Below are positions 1-8,872 of a DNA stretch of 35,761 nucleotides, piece after piece; position 1 is the stretch's first letter; the number at the start of each line of letters is the position of its first letter. The stretch spans positions 1 through 35,761 of the forward strand of contig NZ_PNCJ01000052.1 of the NCBI RefSeq assembly GCF_005887115.1. The letters are read 5' to 3'. The position numbers and the translations under genes were made by a program. The notes under the pieces are model-generated. The model saw only the letters and a program-made list of their open reading frames with translations, had not been told where the DNA came from and ran no database searches. The DNA comes from Pseudoalteromonas rubra. GTDB taxonomy: Bacteria; Pseudomonadota; Gammaproteobacteria; Enterobacterales; Alteromonadaceae.

Positions 1-59
1 GTGGGAGTCATACCAACGCCTAAATCAGGTGTGCCGCAGGTGTCACCTGGATTTACTTG

Positions 60-1520
60 TTATATTTTTATTTTGCGTATGGCAGATTTTAACTCTGAAA
101 CAGTATTTTCTGCCCCTAACTCTTCATATATAGATAAACTTGATTCTAAATTTTGAAGAGCCGTACTAACATTCCCAAGCTCAAGATTTACTGCGCCTAT
201 ATTGTATTTAGCGAATCCCACACCTTCTTTATGATTAATCTCTTCATTTATTGATAATGCCGAATTAAAACAATCTAAAGCATCACTCAACTCACCTTTA
301 ATTAGGTGAAGCACTCCAATATTAATGGAGCATATGGCAACATCTTTTTTTGCACCTAACTCTCTATATAAACTTAAAGATTCTTTGTAGTGCTCTTCAG
401 CTATTTCAAATTTCTTTTGCTCTCTATACAGATTTCCTAGATTACCATTATGTCTAGCGCAACCATACTTATTACTATTTTTCTCATCTATTTCGAGTGC
501 TTTTTCATAGTACTTTTCTGCTTCTGAAAAATTATGTTCATATTTATAAACAACCGCTAGATTACCATAGACAACAGATATGTTTTTATTTGATTCATTC
601 ATAAGCAATATAGAATTTTTGTAATTTCTTTTAGCTTCGGAATAATCACCTTTTATTTTAAAAATTAGACCAAGGTCACTGAGGATTTCAGCCTCAACTT
701 CCGTACTATTAATAGATTTAGCAATAATCAAACCATCCCTGTACATTTTTTCAGCGACACCTAGCTCACCAAGGTATTTATATGCAACACCTAAAGTTCT
801 CTGCATCATCGCTTTAATTTGAGGTTCTACTTTCGTATTTTTGACACTTAATAAATCTATTACTTCTTGGTATTTACCTATTCGAATTAGAAGATCACTA
901 TATACCAAGCGTGCTTCTAGATCATTTTCATCCAGACTGATAACTTTTTTAAATGCATTAATCGATTCATTTGTATCAGTAAAAAAAGCTAACGCACCAA
1001 TCTTACGCCACTTTTCCACCACTACATTTTGACTCACGTCTGCATCATGTTTTAATAATCTTATAGCTTTATGAATGTCACCGTCTTCAATAGACTTGAC
1101 CACTTCAGTAGATGTTTTGTCATTCATAACATCTTCAATAACCTGTTTTAGAATTTGAATTTTAACTTCATCTAAAACCACATTGGTATTGTCACTCAGA
1201 AGCTTTTCCAAAAGTTTCGTTGTGGGAGATTTTTTTATGTTGTTCAGTTGCATTAATGTAAATAAAACAACTGAAGAAACGATCATAAAAGCACCAATAA
1301 ATATAAATATGCTATCTACACCCGAACTGAGCGAAAGCTTTATATACAAATCTTCTTTGATAACCTCTAAGTTTGAGCCTAACTGTATGATTCTCTGGTA
1401 ACCTACAAGTGCAATTCCTGATGTCAACAAAGACCATATAAACTTAGTATCGAAATTAGGATTTAAAAATCGATTAAGTTTCTCTAAAAAAATGCTTTTT
1501 ATAGTCAATTTGTTACTCAT
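60..1520 (-). CDS. Membrane-anchored TPR-repeat protein
   Basis: The 486-residue product has two hydrophobic stretches near the N-terminus (about residues 27-45 and 68-92), then a short helical region, then about six tetratricopeptide repeats from roughly residue 185 to 480. The repeats show the A...Y..AL pattern, for example SEAEKYYEKALEI. It is probably an inner-membrane protein with a cytoplasmic TPR scaffold for protein-protein contacts; the partner is unknown. The ATG at 1518-1520 is taken as the start, although its ribosome-binding site is weak. The gene is clearly more AT-rich than the genes from 1897 onward, which suggests separate acquisition. After its stop the frame stays open to the left edge, so whatever lies downstream cannot be judged. 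Membrane-TPR is well supported; a specific role is not. Confidence 0.8.
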   Translation of the reverse strand: MSNKLTIKSIFLEKLNRFLNPNFDTKFIWSLLTSGIALVGYQRIIQLGSNLEVIKEDLYIKLSLSSGVDSIFIFIGAFMIVSSVVLFTLMQLNNIKKSPTTKLLEKLLSDNTNVVLDEVKIQILKQVIEDVMNDKTSTEVVKSIEDGDIHKAIRLLKHDADVSQNVVVEKWRKIGALAFFTDTNESINAFKKVISLDENDLEARLVYSDLLIRIGKYQEVIDLLSVKNTKVEPQIKAMMQRTLGVAYKYLGELGVAEKMYRDGLIIAKSINSTEVEAEILSDLGLIFKIKGDYSEAKRNYKNSILLMNESNKNISVVYGNLAVVYKYEHNFSEAEKYYEKALEIDEKNSNKYGCARHNGNLGNLYREQKKFEIAEEHYKESLSLYRELGAKKDVAICSINIGVLHLIKGELSDALDCFNSALSINEEINHKEGVGFAKYNIGAVNLELGNVSTALQNLESSLSIYEELGAENTVSELKSAIRKIKI

Positions 1521-1551
1521 ATCTTTTTAAAAATATAACGCTTTAGTATTC

Positions 1552-1570
1552 ATGCGTACGCAGTACGCAT
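1552..1570. promoter_or_regulatory. Perfect inverted repeat upstream of the TPR gene
   Basis: ATGCGTAC, a 3-base spacer GCA, then GTACGCAT. It lies 31 bp upstream of the TPR gene start. No T-run follows on either strand, so an operator is more likely than a terminator. Function is inferred only from position and symmetry. Confidence 0.4.
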
Positions 1571-1843
1571 AATCGTTTGTTGAACTGGGCCGCTACCTGC
1601 ATGCCGTATCCGGCTGGTGTGGTCTATGCTATGGGGATTTGCTTTTGATGAGTAACTTCTGTTCTGAACCGTTTGTGACTTAAACCGTTACAACCTGACT
1701 CATTCCCTGCCTGAACAACGTTATTTATGCGTATTATTAGACCCACTTTTTTCCTATTTGGCAAGGTGTTGCGATTTCAACACAGCATGGCTTACTTCCC
1801 CTTGCATAATGCAGCGTAAAAACATGCTCGGACAACAAACAAA

Positions 1844-1870
1844 AAAGCCCGACTAACCTAGCCGGGCTTT
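1844..1870 (-). terminator. Rho-independent terminator of the MDR gene
   Basis: On the minus strand AAAGCCCG pairs with CGGGCTTT across an 11-nt loop and is followed by a T-run. It sits 26 bp past the stop codon of the oxidoreductase gene. Confidence 0.85.
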
Positions 1871-1896
1871 GTAACTCATAAATATCGTTTATAGGT

Positions 1897-2904
1897 CTAA
1901 TCGTGCGTGATGCGGATCACCGGGCGTTGCTGGCAGGTTTTCCCAAGCAAGCAGCTTAGTGCATCGCGCACGGTGTCGACGCTAAAGTCGAGCAGTTTAA
2001 CCTCGGGTGCTTTGATACGGCCGTTGCTGACATCATCAAGTAACTGGCGACCCATAAAACACAAATGCTGCTGAGCGCACAGGCTGTTGGCCATCCAGGC
2101 ACCGGCGACTGAGACCACGCCAATGTTGGGCGCTTTCTCAAACAGCAGCTCTTCGGGAATGGTGCCAAAGCCATTGAGGCAGGCAATGCGGCCACAAAAC
2201 CGCAAGTGGCGCAGGTCATCTAAAAAGGAGTCGCCGCCTTGTGTATTTAAAATACAGTCAAAGCCGCCCGGCCCCATTTCTCGCTTGATTTGTTCACACA
2301 CCGACTCCGATTCGCAATCGAACACCCAGTCTGCTCCGAGCTTGCTCAGCCTTTTGTGGTGTTCTTTTTGTGCAAAAGCAAACACCTGAGCACCGCGCTG
2401 TTTGGCGTATTGCACGGCAAAGTGGGCCACAGCGCCTTGTGCGCTGTTGATGGCCAGCGAGTCGCCGTCCTGCACCTGCATTTTATCCAAAGCCAGCAGT
2501 GCCGCCATGCCCGCATTGGGCAATGACACCGCCACTTCGCCACTCATGCCATCGGGTACTTCCGACACCGCGTGGCTGGGTACAACCGCGTATTCTTTCA
2601 GCATTCCCTGCTCTGCCAGACTGGCATTAAACAATACCCGGCTGCCTTTGGGGGGAAATACCCCTTTAGCAGCTGAGACCACTGTGCCGACGGCATCCAG
2701 TCCCAAAATGTGCGGGTATTGCCACTGGCAAAATCCGTCTTTCGCCATCCGTGCGTCCAGGTGATTCAGGGCCACATAATCAATGGCAACCAGTAACTCG
2801 TTATCTCCCGGCACTGGCATAGCGTGCTCTGCCATCGCTAAGTCAAACTCAGCGCCACATTGACGCAGCTCCAGTGCTCGCATGGTGGTTTTTTCGACTG
2901 ACAT
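1897..2904 (-). CDS. MDR-family zinc-independent NAD(P)-dependent oxidoreductase
   Basis: This is a medium-chain dehydrogenase/reductase with the usual layout: an N-terminal GroES-like domain with NHLDARM and GLDAVGTV, then a Rossmann domain around NSAQGAVAHFAVQYAK. The zinc-ligand motif GHE of alcohol dehydrogenases is replaced by GLD, which points to the quinone-oxidoreductase branch. The substrate cannot be told. The longest frame starts with TTG at 2976, but the ATG at 2902-2904 has GGAG eight bases upstream and gives a normal length of 335 residues. A further ATG at 2883 is possible, because the coding start carries a duplicated VEKTTM segment. It follows the RND pump on the same strand after a 156-bp gap with a possible promoter, and ends at a strong terminator. 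Confidence 0.85.
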   Translation of the reverse strand: MSVEKTTMRALELRQCGAEFDLAMAEHAMPVPGDNELLVAIDYVALNHLDARMAKDGFCQWQYPHILGLDAVGTVVSAAKGVFPPKGSRVLFNASLAEQGMLKEYAVVPSHAVSEVPDGMSGEVAVSLPNAGMAALLALDKMQVQDGDSLAINSAQGAVAHFAVQYAKQRGAQVFAFAQKEHHKRLSKLGADWVFDCESESVCEQIKREMGPGGFDCILNTQGGDSFLDDLRHLRFCGRIACLNGFGTIPEELLFEKAPNIGVVSVAGAWMANSLCAQQHLCFMGRQLLDDVSNGRIKAPEVKLLDFSVDTVRDALSCLLGKTCQQRPVIRITHD

Positions 2905-2989
2905 GGTGGTTTTCTCCACTTTTCGACCCTTTTGAGGCCGGATTGCCCATAACTTTAACTTTCCGATTATGGGCAAAACTTCGCAATTG

Positions 2990-3039
2990 TTGCTATTAAA
3001 CCATCTTGGTCTCTGTCAAACAACTCAATATTGTGACAG
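2990..3039 (-). promoter_or_regulatory. Possible promoter and operator of the MDR gene
   Basis: On the minus strand a consensus TTGACA lies at 3014-3019, with a weak -10 TAGCAA at 2990-2995 (18-bp spacing). The -35 box overlaps one arm of an inverted repeat, CTGTCA (3013-3018) and TGACAG (3034-3039). The weak -10 makes this tentative. Confidence 0.35.
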
Positions 3040-3060
3040 GTGTTTAAATCCTGTTAACGG

Positions 3061-6000
3061 CTATTTTTCAATCACAGGCGCGTTTGTGCTGTCTTGCAAA
3101 CCTTCCTTTGCGCTGTCGTTTAAGGTGAGCAGGCGATAGAACACGGGCGTGAACAGCAAGCCGAATACCGTTACCCCAATCATACCAAAGAACACCGCAT
3201 TACCCATTGCCTGGCGCATCTCTGCACCAGCGCCTGATGCCAGTACCAGAGGGACCACACCGGCTGTGAACGCAATCGAGGTCATCAGGATAGGACGCAG
3301 TCGTAAACGACACGCTTCCATGATGGCTTCCAGGTGCGTGGCACCGGATTTATGCTTATCGCGGGCAAACTCGACCATCAGAATCGCGTTCTTCGAGGCC
3401 AGCGCCACCAGTACAATCAGCGCAATCTGGGTGAAGATATTATTGTCGCCGCCCAGCATATACACACCCGCCAGCGCAGAGAATATCGTCATTGGTACTA
3501 TCAATATAATGGCCAGTGGTAAACGCAGGCTCTCGTATTGGGCCGCCAGCACCATGAAGACCAGTACCACCACCAGAGGGAACACATATACCATCGTATT
3601 GCCCGCCAGAATTTGCTGATAGGTTACCTCAGTCCATTCATAGCTGATCCCTTCCGGTAAACTCTCGGCCAGCACAGATTCAATCGCTTCTTTGGCTTGA
3701 TCTGAGCTGTACCCCGGCGCCGGGCTGCCGTTCAGTTCTGCGGTCATATACCCGTTATAGTGCATCACCCGATCCGGACCTGTGGTGGGTGTCACCGTAA
3801 CCACAGAGCCCAGCGGCACCATGTTGCCGGCGGCGTTACGCACTTTCAGGTTATTGATCTGCGATTGTTTGGCACGAAACTCAGCATCAGCCTGCGCTTT
3901 GACCTGATAAGTACGGCCAAACAGGTTAAAGTCATTCACATATACAGAGCCCAGGTAAATTTGTAGTGCATTGAACACTTCATCCAGCGGAATGCCCTGT
4001 AATAATGCCTGCTCACGGTCAACGTTAATGTCCATTTGTGGCACCTGAATACGGAAGCTGGAGTACAGACCCGTCAGTGCCGGATGTTGTTGCGCCTGAC
4101 CAATGGTATTCTGCAGTGCTGCAAACAAAGCTTCGAACCCTTTATTACCCCTGTCCTGAAGCTGTAATTTAAAGCCACCTGTGGTACCCAGACCAAGAAT
4201 TGGCGGCGGTGGGAACACCGCAACAAAGGCTTCATCAATTTCAGCAAAGCGCATGTTCAGCTGCATCGCAATCGCATGGGCAGATAGGCTGGGATCCTGA
4301 CGCTCCGAGAAATCAGCCAGTGGCGTAAACACAATGCCGCTGTTGGTGCTGTTGGTAAACCCATTCACCGACAAGCCCGGGAATGCCACGGTGTGCGCTA
4401 CACCAGGTACTTCCAGTGCAATTGCCTGCATTTGTTTGACCACGGCTTCGGTTCTGTCCAGACTGGCCGCATCCGGTAGTTGTGCCACCGCTACCAGGTA
4501 TTGCTTATCCTGCTGAGGAATAAAGCCACCTGGCACTGAGTTGAACAAACCTACGGTTGAACCCACCAGCGCTAAGTACACCACACCCACAACCACACTC
4601 ATGCGGATCAGTTTTTGTACCAGCTTCTCGTAACCCTGCGCACCTTTGTCGAACATGCGGTTGAAGGGTTTGAACAACCAGGTGCCAAACAGTTTGTCGA
4701 GCACGCGGGTCAGGCCGTCTTTCGGCGCATCATGCGACTTTAACAGCAAGGCCGAAAGCGCAGGCGATAAAGTCAGTGAGTTAAAGGCCGAGATCAAAGT
4801 TGAAATGGTGATAGTCAGGGCAAATTGCTTGTAAAACTGGCCCGACAGTCCGGTAATAAAGGCCGTTGGAATAAACACCGCACACAATACAAAGGCGATG
4901 GCAATAATCGGCCCGGTTACTTCAGTCATGGCAATTTTAGTTGCCTCAAACGGGCTATAACCGTCGGCAATATTACGTTCTACGTTTTCGACCACCACAA
5001 TGGCGTCATCTACCACAATCCCGATGGCCAGGACCAGACCAAACAAAGACAGTGTATTAATCGACACGCCCAGCATCTGCATGATGGCAAAAGTACCAAT
5101 CAGTGACACCGGTACGGCAATTAAAGGAATGATAGACGCGCGCCAGGTTTGCAGGAACACCACCACAACCACAACAACCAGCAAAATGGCTTCCAGTAAC
5201 GTCTGGATAACGGCGTCAATTGAGCCACGTACGAATACGGTGGGGTCATAAGCAATTTCGTAGGTCATGCCTGCCGGGAAGTCTTTCGCCAGACGCGCCA
5301 TTGTCGCACGTACGTTGTCAGACAAAGCAATGGCATTAGAGCCCGGACGCTGGAATACCGGCATCGCCAGCGCTGGCTGGTTGTCCAGCATGGCGCGCAG
5401 CGCATAGTTTTCCTGGCCCAGTTCAACACGTGCAATGTCCTGCAAGCGCGTGATCTGACCTTGCTCACCCACTTTGATGATCACCTGCTCAAATTCATCA
5501 ATCTGAGTTAAGCGCCCTTTTACATTCAATAATACCTGAAACTGGTTCTCATCCGGAGAAGGCTGAGCGCCCAAAGAGCCCGCGGCTACCTGCTGGTTTT
5601 GCGCACGTAACGCATTGATCACATCACCCGCAGTGAGGTTACGCGCTGCCAGTGCATCGGGATTTAGCCACACACGCATAGAGTATTTAGCACCACCAAA
5701 CAGTTGCAGATCGCCCACTTCCGGCAAACGCTTCAGCTCATCTTTGATATAGATGTCGGCATAGTTGGCCATATAAGAGGTGTCCTGCTGACCATCCGGA
5801 GACACTAAATGCACCACAAGTGCCAGGTTAGGTGACGATTTTTGCGCTGTCACACCCAGGCGTTGTACTTCCTGAGGAAGGCGTGGCAAGGCATTGTTCA
5901 CCCGGTTTTGCACCTGAACCTGTGCCTGATCCAAATCTGTGCCTAAAGCAAAGGTCACAGTCAGGGTAAGACGGCCATCGCTGGTTGCTTGCGATGAGTG

Positions 6001-6237
6001 GTACAGCATGTTTTCCAGGCCATTGAGCTCCTGCTCAAGCGGCGTTGCAACGGTCTGACCAATCACTTTGGGGTTGGCACCCGGATAGCTGGCGTTAACC
6101 ACCACGGTTGGTGGGACAACTTCCGGGTATTCGCTGACCGGCAACTGAAACAGCGAAATAGCGCCGGTGATCACAAACACCAGCGAGAGCATGGCCGCAA
6201 AAATCGGCCTGCTGATAAAAAAGTGAGAAAAGTTCAT
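3061..6237 (-). CDS. RND multidrug efflux pump, HAE1 family inner-membrane transporter
   Basis: The 1058-residue protein has the full length of an AcrB/MexF-type proton-driven drug exporter. It starts with the family signature MNFSHFFISRPIFAAMLSL. TM4 carries the proton-relay pair in GIVVDDAIVVVENVER (D410, D411), and the later relay lysine is visible in LASKNAILMVEFARD. Two large periplasmic loops and two sets of six membrane segments are evident. The pump would work as a trimer in the inner membrane with the adaptor encoded 9 bp upstream (6247-7413). No outer-membrane channel gene is nearby, so a TolC-type channel from elsewhere is implied. Sequence feel is closest to the MexF/OqxB branch. 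Control is probably by the divergent LysR regulator at 7543. Confidence 0.95.
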   Translation of the reverse strand: MNFSHFFISRPIFAAMLSLVFVITGAISLFQLPVSEYPEVVPPTVVVNASYPGANPKVIGQTVATPLEQELNGLENMLYHSSQATSDGRLTLTVTFALGTDLDQAQVQVQNRVNNALPRLPQEVQRLGVTAQKSSPNLALVVHLVSPDGQQDTSYMANYADIYIKDELKRLPEVGDLQLFGGAKYSMRVWLNPDALAARNLTAGDVINALRAQNQQVAAGSLGAQPSPDENQFQVLLNVKGRLTQIDEFEQVIIKVGEQGQITRLQDIARVELGQENYALRAMLDNQPALAMPVFQRPGSNAIALSDNVRATMARLAKDFPAGMTYEIAYDPTVFVRGSIDAVIQTLLEAILLVVVVVVVFLQTWRASIIPLIAVPVSLIGTFAIMQMLGVSINTLSLFGLVLAIGIVVDDAIVVVENVERNIADGYSPFEATKIAMTEVTGPIIAIAFVLCAVFIPTAFITGLSGQFYKQFALTITISTLISAFNSLTLSPALSALLLKSHDAPKDGLTRVLDKLFGTWLFKPFNRMFDKGAQGYEKLVQKLIRMSVVVGVVYLALVGSTVGLFNSVPGGFIPQQDKQYLVAVAQLPDAASLDRTEAVVKQMQAIALEVPGVAHTVAFPGLSVNGFTNSTNSGIVFTPLADFSERQDPSLSAHAIAMQLNMRFAEIDEAFVAVFPPPPILGLGTTGGFKLQLQDRGNKGFEALFAALQNTIGQAQQHPALTGLYSSFRIQVPQMDINVDREQALLQGIPLDEVFNALQIYLGSVYVNDFNLFGRTYQVKAQADAEFRAKQSQINNLKVRNAAGNMVPLGSVVTVTPTTGPDRVMHYNGYMTAELNGSPAPGYSSDQAKEAIESVLAESLPEGISYEWTEVTYQQILAGNTMVYVFPLVVVLVFMVLAAQYESLRLPLAIILIVPMTIFSALAGVYMLGGDNNIFTQIALIVLVALASKNAILMVEFARDKHKSGATHLEAIMEACRLRLRPILMTSIAFTAGVVPLVLASGAGAEMRQAMGNAVFFGMIGVTVFGLLFTPVFYRLLTLNDSAKEGLQDSTNAPVIEK

Positions 6238-6246
6238 AATGGCCTC

Positions 6247-7413
6247 TTAGTTTGCAGCGCTAAGCTGAGTGTCGCGCTGTGCAATCACAAGACGGGTATC
6301 ATTCAGGTTCAGCGTCACCATGTTTGGGGTGATAGGCATGCCCGGACCAACGCGTGCAGGACCATTGGCTGCGACTTTATCACCCGCTTCCAGACCCGAT
6401 TTAATCGCACGGAATGCACCGTAGCGCTCACCCAGCTCAACCAGGCGATATTGCAGCGTGTTATTGGCATCTACCGTGAGCACAAAGCGGTTTTTCAGAT
6501 CCGTTCCAATGGCACGCTCAGGCACCAAAGGCATGGTTGCAGCATCAGCCGAGCCCAAAGAGATGCGCGCAAAGGCACCTGGTTTCAGGCTGTGTTGCTG
6601 CGCATCAAACACTGCGCGTACGCCTAAAGTGCCCGTATTAGGGTTAATTTCGTTATCAATAAAATCAACCACGCCTGGCACCGATGCGCCACCGTTGATA
6701 CGCTGTAATTGCACGGTTACCGCATCGGTGGCATTCACACCGGCAAACTTGTCATTCCAGGTGCGCTCGTCGACATCAAAGTAAGCGTAGATCTGCTGAT
6801 CTGAAACTATGGTTGCCAGCGTGGTTTCACCGGCGCTCACATAATTACCTTTGGTTACGATAGCACGCGAAATCACGCCACTGATGGGCGCTTCAACCTG
6901 ACTGAATTCCAGATCCAGACGCGCTTTTTTCAGCTGTGCGGCGATTGCATCGCGATTAGCCTGTGCCTGGCGCAATGTCGCCGCACGCTGCTCTGCAAGC
7001 TCGGTTGACATGGCTTTTTCAGCCACCAGTTGTTTGGCACGGCGCGCTTCGCTTTTGGCCTGCATCAGTGCAGCCTCGGCACTGACCAGCTGTGCGTTTA
7101 GGGTTTCAACCTGCACTTCAAACGGGCGCGGGTCGAGTCTGAACAAAGTCTGGCCCTTTTCAATTCTTTCACCTTCTTTGAATGTCATCTGCTCCACCTG
7201 ACCAGATACGCGAGGCTTAAGCACCACCCGCTCCGGCGCTTGCAAACGCGTGGTAAAGGTATGCCATGACTGCACCGGGGCCATTTTGACCTGTGCCACA
7301 TCTATGGTCAGCGGCGGTGGCTGTTGCTGCCCTTCCTGTGCATTTGGCTGGCTACAACCGCTGAGCACCAAAGCAAGTGCGACCGCACTGAGTGTATAGC
7401 TAATTTTATTCAT
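6247..7413 (-). CDS. RND efflux periplasmic adaptor lipoprotein (MFP family)
   Basis: The 388-residue protein is the membrane-fusion partner of the adjacent pump. It begins with a lipoprotein signal peptide ending in the lipobox LSGC, so it should be anchored to the inner membrane. After it come the lipoyl/barrel-sandwich half KPRVSGQVEQMTFKEGE, an alpha-helical hairpin rich in A, Q, K and E (about residues 100-160), and the second half VEAPISGVISRAIVTKGNYV, then beta-barrel and membrane-proximal domains. The ATG at 7411-7413 has GGAG at a good distance. It is first in the operon, and its promoter must lie in the 129-bp gap shared with the divergent LysR gene. Family assignment is secure; substrates are unknown. 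Confidence 0.95.
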   Translation of the reverse strand: MNKISYTLSAVALALVLSGCSQPNAQEGQQQPPPLTIDVAQVKMAPVQSWHTFTTRLQAPERVVLKPRVSGQVEQMTFKEGERIEKGQTLFRLDPRPFEVQVETLNAQLVSAEAALMQAKSEARRAKQLVAEKAMSTELAEQRAATLRQAQANRDAIAAQLKKARLDLEFSQVEAPISGVISRAIVTKGNYVSAGETTLATIVSDQQIYAYFDVDERTWNDKFAGVNATDAVTVQLQRINGGASVPGVVDFIDNEINPNTGTLGVRAVFDAQQHSLKPGAFARISLGSADAATMPLVPERAIGTDLKNRFVLTVDANNTLQYRLVELGERYGAFRAIKSGLEAGDKVAANGPARVGPGMPITPNMVTLNLNDTRLVIAQRDTQLSAAN

Positions 7414-7493
7414 GACATTCTCCGACAGTATGAGTTGCTATGATGGTACGAAGAATTACCGTGAAGAAAAATGGTAGTTTTTTAAAAACATTA

Positions 7494-7508
7494 GTGCCAG
7501 AATGGCAC
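7494..7508. promoter_or_regulatory. Candidate LysR operator
   Basis: GTGCC, 5 bases, GGCAC: an interrupted dyad of the T-N11-A type bound by LysR regulators. It lies between the divergent regulator and efflux operon, 34 bp upstream of the regulator ATG. Inferred from symmetry and position. Confidence 0.5.
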
Positions 7509-7542
7509 CAATAAACTTTTCTTTGTGTTGAAAGGACAGATT

Positions 7543-8496
7543 ATGGATACCACCAGCCGGTTGATTATGTTGCTCGAAGTTGTTGAGCAGGGGTCATTTT
7601 CTAAGGCAGCTGAACTAAGAAATATAGACCGTTCAGTGATCTCCAAACAGATAGGCAAGCTTGAAGAAGAACTGGGCGTGCGGCTGCTCAACCGCACTAC
7701 CCGATCATTTTCCCTGACCGCAGCCGGCGCTGAAATGGTAAAAAAGGCCGCAGATTTGCGCTTACTATTACAGGACACAGTGCAACTGGCAGAAAACTAT
7801 CACCAGGAGCCCAGGGGCTTATTGCGCATCACCGCATCGAGCTATATCGGTCAACATTACCTGATGCCGGTCATCAACGATTTCCAGAAACGCTTTCCTC
7901 AGGTCAGTGTTGAGATACGTATGGATGATAGGGTCGTGGATATGATCTCAGAAGGCTATGATCTGGCGTTTCGGGTTGGTGAACCCCGCGACTCCTCCCT
8001 GGTAGCCCGAAAGATTGCCCGCAATAAAATGCTGATTCTGGCAACCCAACGCTTTATTGATACATACGGCGAGCCAAAGACCATGGCCGATCTGGCAGAC
8101 TTACCCGCAGCCTCATACAGCAGCTCACATCTGCGCTTTGAAGCCATCAGTTATATCGACGAAAATGGTAAACCACAGGAGCAGCCCATCACGCCAGTGT
8201 TTCGCTCCAATGATGCCGAAGCCCTGATGAGCAAAGTACTATCGCACACCGCGTTTTTTACCGCACCGGCCTTTTTCTTCGCCGACGGAGTAGATACCGA
8301 GCAGCTGGTTCCCCTGCTAACCCATGTCAACCTGCCCGATTACAGTGCGGTATATGCCGTTTACCCACACCGGGATCTGCCGGTCAGAACCCGATTATTT
8401 TTGGACGCGGCACGGCATTATATCGGCGAGCACAAGCCGCGCTGGGAGCTGAACATTCCCGGAATAGAGCAACTCTATCAGCCTAAAGCAAAATAA
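7543..8496 (+). CDS. LysR-family transcriptional regulator
   Basis: The product has an N-terminal winged helix-turn-helix (about residues 1-60, with GSFSKAAELRNIDRSVISKQ and LGVRLLNRTTRSFSLT) and a periplasmic-binding-like effector domain of the CrgA/AaeR type (SYIGQHYLMPVINDFQKRFP onward). A GTG at 7525 would extend the protein, but the ATG at 7543 has AGGA about nine bases upstream and begins MDTTSRLIMLL as expected for the family, giving 317 residues. It is divergent from the RND operon and is probably its regulator. Such regulators usually bind the shared intergenic region and often repress themselves. The effector is unknown. Confidence 0.92.
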   Translation: MDTTSRLIMLLEVVEQGSFSKAAELRNIDRSVISKQIGKLEEELGVRLLNRTTRSFSLTAAGAEMVKKAADLRLLLQDTVQLAENYHQEPRGLLRITASSYIGQHYLMPVINDFQKRFPQVSVEIRMDDRVVDMISEGYDLAFRVGEPRDSSLVARKIARNKMLILATQRFIDTYGEPKTMADLADLPAASYSSSHLRFEAISYIDENGKPQEQPITPVFRSNDAEALMSKVLSHTAFFTAPAFFFADGVDTEQLVPLLTHVNLPDYSAVYAVYPHRDLPVRTRLFLDAARHYIGEHKPRWELNIPGIEQLYQPKAK

Positions 8497-8872
8497 TGGC
8501 GCCAGATGGGTGCTTTTCTACTCATACAAATTTTTCAATAATGACAGTGGCAGAACACTGTTTAAATACACATGCTTTGTGCTCCAGCGCTGGAGTGCAA
8601 AGCATCTTGTGCAATTATCCCCCCCTGTCGCACTTTACTCTTATCAATAATGTTATTTAACAAAGAGTCATGAATCACTTTCGAAATACCAGAATTTCAT
8701 TTTATATATCATGAATTTAGCTTAAAAATCGGTCGTGACTTAACATGTTAACAGAAGAATGAAAGTCTTTTTTTAGCCATATATTTGGCACAGAGATGCC
8801 ATTAATTCTTAGCCTCTTTGTCTTTTTTGGTTTCTATAGTACTGCCCCTGAAACAATTACAGAGTCAGGACT
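8497..8872. other. Intergenic region with a long palindrome
   Basis: It separates the LysR gene from the phosphodiesterase gene, both on the plus strand. It holds the 34-bp palindrome at 8572-8605 and an AT-rich upstream part that presumably carries the promoter of the next gene. I could not place convincing -35/-10 boxes and see no gene. Confidence 0.5.
8572..8605. repeat. 34-bp near-perfect palindrome
   Basis: Arms ATGCTTTGTGCTCCAGC and GCTGGAGTGCAAAGCAT abut with no loop and pair at 15 of 17 positions; the central 14 bp, CTCCAGCGCTGGAG, is perfect. No T-run follows. It could terminate LysR transcription or bind a regulator. Confidence 0.7.

Larger units (their letters stand above)
1521..1896. 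other. Intergenic stretch with an inverted repeat and a terminator
   Basis: This stretch separates the AT-rich TPR gene from the efflux region. It contains the 8-bp-arm inverted repeat at 1552-1570 and the terminator at 1844-1870. I found no convincing reading frame, tRNA or insertion-sequence end in the rest. Confidence 0.6.

Noticed and set aside
1..59. Possible gene fragment at the left edge
   Set aside because: The frame is open on both strands, but fewer than 20 codons without a start or motif are visible.
5998..6627. 209-residue plus-strand frame across the pump/adaptor junction
   Set aside because: It lies antisense to two strongly supported efflux genes and has a non-protein-like composition.
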